In this document: in pieces, positions 6,729 to 8,949 of the stretch
How the letters are laid out: each line of letters begins with the position of its first letter
How positions within the stretch are numbered: the first letter of the stretch is position 1
Assembly: GCA_016839865.1 (NCBI GenBank)
Contig: JAEOTN010000460.1
Coordinates: 1 to 8,949, forward strand
Direction: 5' to 3'
DNA: 8,949 nt
Source of the DNA: Promethearchaeota archaeon
GTDB taxonomy: Archaea; Asgardarchaeota; Lokiarchaeia; Sigynarchaeales; MK-D1
Made by a program: the position numbers and the translations under genes
The notes under the pieces: generated by a model
Seen by the model: the letters and a program-made list of their open reading frames with translations, nothing else
What the model was told of the DNA's origin: nothing
Database searches by the model: none

Positions 6729-6762
6729 CTCCTTCTAACCTATTAGTATTAGATAATTAAAA
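6729..6762 (-). promoter_or_regulatory. Shine-Dalgarno and TATA-like box for the Cys-rich membrane protein
   Basis: On the minus strand GAAGGAG (6735-6729) lies 8 bases before ATG 6720, a strong ribosome site. TTTTAATTATCT (6762-6751) is a TATA-like tract about 37 bp upstream of the ATG, which would imply a leader just long enough for the ribosome site. Confidence 0.5.
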
Positions 6763-6774
6763 TCCTCGGTGGCT

Positions 6775-6789
6775 TGTTCCATGGGAACA
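6775..6789. promoter_or_regulatory. Perfect TGTTCC-ATG-GGAACA palindrome in a divergent promoter region
   Basis: Perfect 6-bp arms around a 3-base centre, in the 135-bp gap between the Cys-rich gene and the two-helix gene, upstream of both TATA-like boxes. It is GC-richer than the surroundings, and its TTGTTC half resembles the arm of the dyad at 1199-1220. It is a candidate shared operator. Confidence 0.35.
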
Positions 6790-6811
6790 TTAAGTTCATC
6801 GATCATAAATT

Positions 6812-6845
6812 ACTTATACTCTAAACAAGATGTTTTATCTGGTGA
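6812..6845 (+). promoter_or_regulatory. TATA-like box and GGTGA ribosome site that set the start of the first two-helix gene
   Basis: ACTTATACT (6812-6820) would put the transcript start near 6842, and GGTGA (6841-6845), complementary to the 16S tail, sits 10 bases before ATG 6856. Both argue for that ATG rather than the in-frame ATG at 6769, which lies upstream of the TATA box. Confidence 0.4.
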
Positions 6846-6855
6846 ACAAATTACC

Positions 6856-7149
6856 ATGAAAAAATATGGAATTGGAACTGGAATCTTTACACTCATATTT
6901 GGAACGATTACTTATCTCTCGTTTTTCGTTTTCTTCACAATTAGGGGAGGAGATGTTGAAAATCTAGGAGAATTTTTTGCGTTTCTTGCGTTGGGACTTG
7001 TATTTTTGCTATTATCATTAATAATAGGCGTCATTTCCGGTGGAATAACACTCTTGTTTTTTATCATCACTATTGTAAGGATAATAAAAGCAATAAAAGG
7101 ACCAAAAGTTGATAAAACACAAACATATCAAAGCGAACCAAGACTATGA
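6856..7149 (+). CDS. Small two-helix membrane protein, first of a tandem pair
   Basis: A 97-residue protein with hydrophobic helices at about 6-30 and 38-75 (the second may be a helix or a helix pair), a short acidic loop (RGGDVENLGE) and a polar basic tail after about residue 78. I do not recognise a named family. The next gene encodes a clear paralogue: both begin with a lysine-tyrosine segment, then GIGTGIF followed by LIFGT, and both have a VSLI/LSLI glycine-rich second helix ending in IVTIRR or IITIVR. The frame is open upstream to an ATG at 6769, but the paralogue alignment, the TATA position and the GGTGA site favour 6856. It probably forms an operon with the next gene, whose AAGGAG overlaps the region just past this stop. 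Confidence 0.7.
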   Translation: MKKYGIGTGIFTLIFGTITYLSFFVFFTIRGGDVENLGEFFAFLALGLVFLLLSLIIGVISGGITLLFFIITIVRIIKAIKGPKVDKTQTYQSEPRL

Positions 7150-7165
7150 AAGGAGCTGGTGAAAA

Positions 7166-7474
7166 ATAAAGTATAGAAGAAAACCGGGAATTGGTACGGG
7201 AATTTTCTTTCTTATTTTTGGCACGGTTGCAGGATTCTCATGGTATATTTTTTATGTTGTTTTAAAGGGTGTAGTAGAGGTTAGTGGTGTCATTGCACAG
7301 CTTGCGGCTTCTACTCTAGGAGCAGCAGTTTTGGTTGTTTCATTAATAGTAGGGGCAGGAACGGGATTTATTGCGTTAATACTTCTAATTGTCACTATTA
7401 GAAGGATGGGTAGATTCATAATAGCCAGAACGATAGATAAACGAGATGCTGCCAAGTCTCAACAGAAAATGTAA
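7166..7474 (+). CDS. Second two-helix membrane protein, start codon missing or frameshifted
   Basis: The frame 7163-7474 encodes about 102 residues paralogous to the preceding protein: KYRRKPGIGTGIFFLIFGT at the start, a second glycine/alanine-rich helix, and a polar basic tail. It has no ATG, GTG or TTG at the right place: an in-frame TGA ends at 7162, and only ATA 7166 precedes the conserved part. A good AAGGAG (7150-7155) is followed by GTG at 7159, but that reading hits TAG at 7174-7176. Removing one A from the A5 run (7162-7166) joins GTG 7159 to the conserved frame, giving a protein that lines up with its neighbour. So this is either a recent frameshift, a homopolymer sequencing error, or use of the rare ATA start. 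Coordinates use ATA as placeholder; the true start is probably 7159. The body of the gene is intact. Confidence 0.65.
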   Translation: MKYRRKPGIGTGIFFLIFGTVAGFSWYIFYVVLKGVVEVSGVIAQLAASTLGAAVLVVSLIVGAGTGFIALILLIVTIRRMGRFIIARTIDKRDAAKSQQKM

Positions 7475-7480
7475 AAAAAA

Positions 7481-8458
7481 CTAGAGGAAAATTTCGGATG
7501 CAATCGAAATTTCTTCAAACTCACTTTTACTCAATTCAAAAGTTAGTGCACCCGCACTTTCTCTTGCATGCCCAATCTTAGTTGCACCGGGTATCGCAAC
7601 AACGGTATCTCCGCTATTTGTAACCAACCAATTTAATGCAACCTGCCCTGGAAGAACATCATGTGATTGCGCAACTACCTTCAGAGTTTCTACTAGAGGT
7701 TTACTCTTTTCGAAATTTTTCTTAACGATTCCTCGTAAAAAGGAGAATTTTTTACCCACCAGTTCCGGATTGTCATGATATTTACCAGTAAGAATTCCTG
7801 CTCCAAGAGGTGTATATGCCGTAATAGTTACGCCTAATTCTTTTGCTGTATCTAAAACTCCATTATGTTCAATCTCTCTTTTAATTAAACTGTAATTAAC
7901 TTGATTAGCAGCAAGAGGAATACCATGTTTTTCTAGCACCTCAAACGCGGTTCTCATTTGTTTTTCACTAAAATTGCTAACTCCCACAGATCTGATTTTA
8001 TTGGCTTTAAATAATTCCACCATCTCTTCCATTTGAGACTTCACTGATGAGAAATTTAACCACGGTCCATGAATCATGTATAAGTCGATTGTATATCCAT
8101 CAAGATAGCGGATGCGATCATTAATTGTTTTCCTCATGTTTTGAGCTCTTCTGAGAAATGGGCTCCATTTAGTCTCGATTATGACATCCTCATCTGCAAT
8201 ATCATTTGATTTAAGAGCTTGAACCAAATTAGACTCTGAGCTACCAAAACCATACATTTCCGCAGTATCAAAGAAATTGATCCCACCATCAAACGCTTCT
8301 TTGATGATACTATTTTTAACATCCTCAGAGAGAGGTTCCATTACTCGCCCAATAAAGCTATTTTTCACCCCAGACCACATCATAGTACCGATACCTATTG
8401 GAGAAATCTTAATATCGGTTTTTCCTATGGTTCTTCTACCAATCATAGTTTCAATCAT
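7481..8458 (-). CDS. Aldo/keto reductase
   Basis: A 325-residue cytoplasmic NAD(P)H-dependent oxidoreductase of the TIM-barrel AKR superfamily, of normal length (about 300-340). The catalytic tetrad is complete: D64 and Y69 in FFDTAEMYG, K97 in ETKW and H130 in YMIHGPW. Other marks are GVSNFS (159-164), NQVNYSL (185-191, cofactor-stacking region) and AIPGATK (288-294) with R299 nearby, the NAD(P)-binding end. It reduces carbonyls of sugars, aldehydes or ketones; the substrate cannot be inferred. Start ATG 8458 was chosen as the first in frame; M5 (8446) is an alternative since the family often begins right at the MxxRxLG segment. The gene converges with the two-helix gene at a 6-bp gap and diverges from the SDR-like gene at 8534, with a shared dyad between, suggesting linked regulation. 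Confidence 0.95.
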   Translation of the reverse strand: MIETMIGRRTIGKTDIKISPIGIGTMMWSGVKNSFIGRVMEPLSEDVKNSIIKEAFDGGINFFDTAEMYGFGSSESNLVQALKSNDIADEDVIIETKWSPFLRRAQNMRKTINDRIRYLDGYTIDLYMIHGPWLNFSSVKSQMEEMVELFKANKIRSVGVSNFSEKQMRTAFEVLEKHGIPLAANQVNYSLIKREIEHNGVLDTAKELGVTITAYTPLGAGILTGKYHDNPELVGKKFSFLRGIVKKNFEKSKPLVETLKVVAQSHDVLPGQVALNWLVTNSGDTVVAIPGATKIGHARESAGALTFELSKSEFEEISIASEIFL

Positions 8459-8491
8459 TTTAATTCACTCAATAATATTAGCGAATTAAAA
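8458..8491. promoter_or_regulatory. Perfect 9-bp inverted repeat between the reductase and SDR genes
   Basis: TTTTAATTC (8458-8466) and GAATTAAAA (8483-8491) are exact complements with a 16-base spacer. The repeat covers the start region of the reductase and lies just upstream of the SDR gene's TATA-like box, so one bound dimer could control both. AT-rich composition raises the chance of coincidence. Confidence 0.35.
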
Positions 8492-8500
8492 AATAACTAA

Positions 8501-8510
8501 ATATTTTATA
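8501..8510 (+). promoter_or_regulatory. TATA-like box for the SDR-like gene
   Basis: ATATTTTATA is centred about 27 bp before ATG 8534, which predicts a leaderless or nearly leaderless transcript. GAGAGG (8515-8520) ends 13 bases before the ATG, too far for a typical ribosome site. Confidence 0.45.
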
Positions 8511-8533
8511 CGTTGAGAGGATTGTTACATACC

Positions 8534-8949
8534 ATGAAAGCTTTGATTCTGGGATCTACTGGGATGGTGGGTTCAGAAGCTCTTAAAGAAGCTATAAAGA
8601 ATCCCGAAATTTCAGAAATTACGGTAGTGAATCGACGAAAAGTCAATACTGATGAAGGAGTTAGGGAAATAGTCCATGATAACTTTCTGGACTATTCCTC
8701 AATTAAAGAGCAGATCGTAGGGCATGAAATTGTAATCTATTGTTTAGCCGTTTACGGGGGAGGAGGACTTAGCAATGAGGACTACTTTAAGATAACCCAC
8801 GACTACCCTATTGCACTCGCAAAAACCATTGAAAATGAAAATACAACTTTCATATTCTTCAGTGCAGCAGGAGCGAATGCAGAAAGCAGAATGCATTGGG
8901 CAAAGACAAAAGGAGAAACTGAGATAGATCTCCTGAAGATGAATTTCAA
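8534..8949 (+). CDS. Atypical short-chain dehydrogenase-like NAD(P)-binding protein, cut by window end
   Basis: The first 138 residues of a Rossmann-fold protein; the C-terminus lies outside the window. The dinucleotide motif is GSTGMVG (G7, G10, G13) after an initial beta strand, followed by VVNRR at the end of strand two, where the arginines suit NADP. A later strand FIFFSAAGA provides S110, and the expected YxxxK motif reads W122-x3-K126 in WAKTKGETE. Lys is kept but Tyr is replaced by Trp, as in some atypical SDRs related to NAD(P)-binding sensor-like proteins (NmrA or HTATIP2 style). It may therefore be a weak oxidoreductase, an isomerase or a redox sensor. It is divergent from the aldo/keto reductase. 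A full-length sequence is needed to choose a subfamily. Confidence 0.85.
   Translation, partial: MKALILGSTGMVGSEALKEAIKNPEISEITVVNRRKVNTDEGVREIVHDNFLDYSSIKEQIVGHEIVIYCLAVYGGGGLSNEDYFKITHDYPIALAKTIENENTTFIFFSAAGANAESRMHWAKTKGETEIDLLKMNF

Noticed and set aside
6521..6760. A 79-codon plus-strand frame opposite the Cys-rich gene
   Set aside because: The minus-strand gene has a strong ribosome site and ordered Cys motifs. The plus-strand product has no such support and runs through the minus-strand promoter.
6769..6855. N-terminal extension of the first two-helix protein from ATG 6769
   Set aside because: It lies upstream of the likely TATA box, has no match in the paralogue, and a GGTGA site precedes the internal ATG 6856.
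7252..7455. A 67-codon minus-strand frame opposite the second two-helix gene
   Set aside because: The plus-strand frame is paralogous to the preceding gene, which is stronger evidence than an unlabelled open frame.
8277..8489. A 70-codon plus-strand frame opposite the reductase start
   Set aside because: It covers the reductase N-terminus and its promoter. The hydrophobic product is what reversed barrel-strand codons produce by chance.
1..8949. A mobile element, CRISPR array or RNA gene
   Set aside because: No transposase or integrase, no regularly spaced repeats, and no tRNA or rRNA-like segments were seen on reading both strands. A small unstructured RNA cannot be excluded by eye.

Overview
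The window reads as accessory or surface-related chromosome from a low-GC archaeon (roughly one third G+C by eye). Archaeal clues are TATA-like boxes about 25-40 bp upstream of several starts, T-run ends after genes in place of hairpin terminators, a mix of short or absent leaders with some genuine Shine-Dalgarno sites, and a PadR regulator and 2TM protein of a kind common in Asgard and other mesophilic archaea. An Asgard lineage is my best guess. It rests on protein style only and would need a taxonomic search.

Layout. On the minus strand, 1-1163 is the first 387 residues of a GPH-family (MelB-like) sugar:cation symporter; its 3' end lies outside the window. Two adjacent dyads sit in its promoter. 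After a largely non-coding stretch (1239-1590) come two plus-strand genes with abutting stop and start: a membrane protein built of two 2TM units (1591-2217) and a PadR-type repressor (2218-2838). A 15-bp inverted repeat with one mismatch follows, then a cobalamin-binding-type radical SAM enzyme (2995-4464) and a multi-spanning acyltransferase-like membrane protein (4644-6017). Convergent to this is a 12-cysteine, four-helix membrane protein (6028-6720, minus). Divergent from that are two tandem small paralogous two-helix membrane proteins (6856-7149 and about 7166-7474); the second has no normal start codon in its frame. An aldo/keto reductase (7481-8458, minus) follows, and divergent from it a short-chain-dehydrogenase-like NAD(P)-binding protein is cut by the window end (8534-8949).

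How the genes may work together. The 2TM/PadR pair looks like a self-contained regulatory operon, and the strong dyad just downstream, ahead of the radical SAM gene, is a plausible PadR target. The radical SAM enzyme (with a basic, amphipathic C-terminal tail) and the acyltransferase-like protein could both modify lipids or surface glycans, but separate promoters make this only a neighbourhood hint. The reductase/SDR pair shares a 75-bp divergent promoter region with a perfect 9-bp inverted repeat, suggesting joint control. The least explained items are the 12-Cys membrane protein, the tandem two-helix proteins, and the conserved-looking dyads. No rRNA, tRNA, CRISPR array, transposase or integrase was seen.
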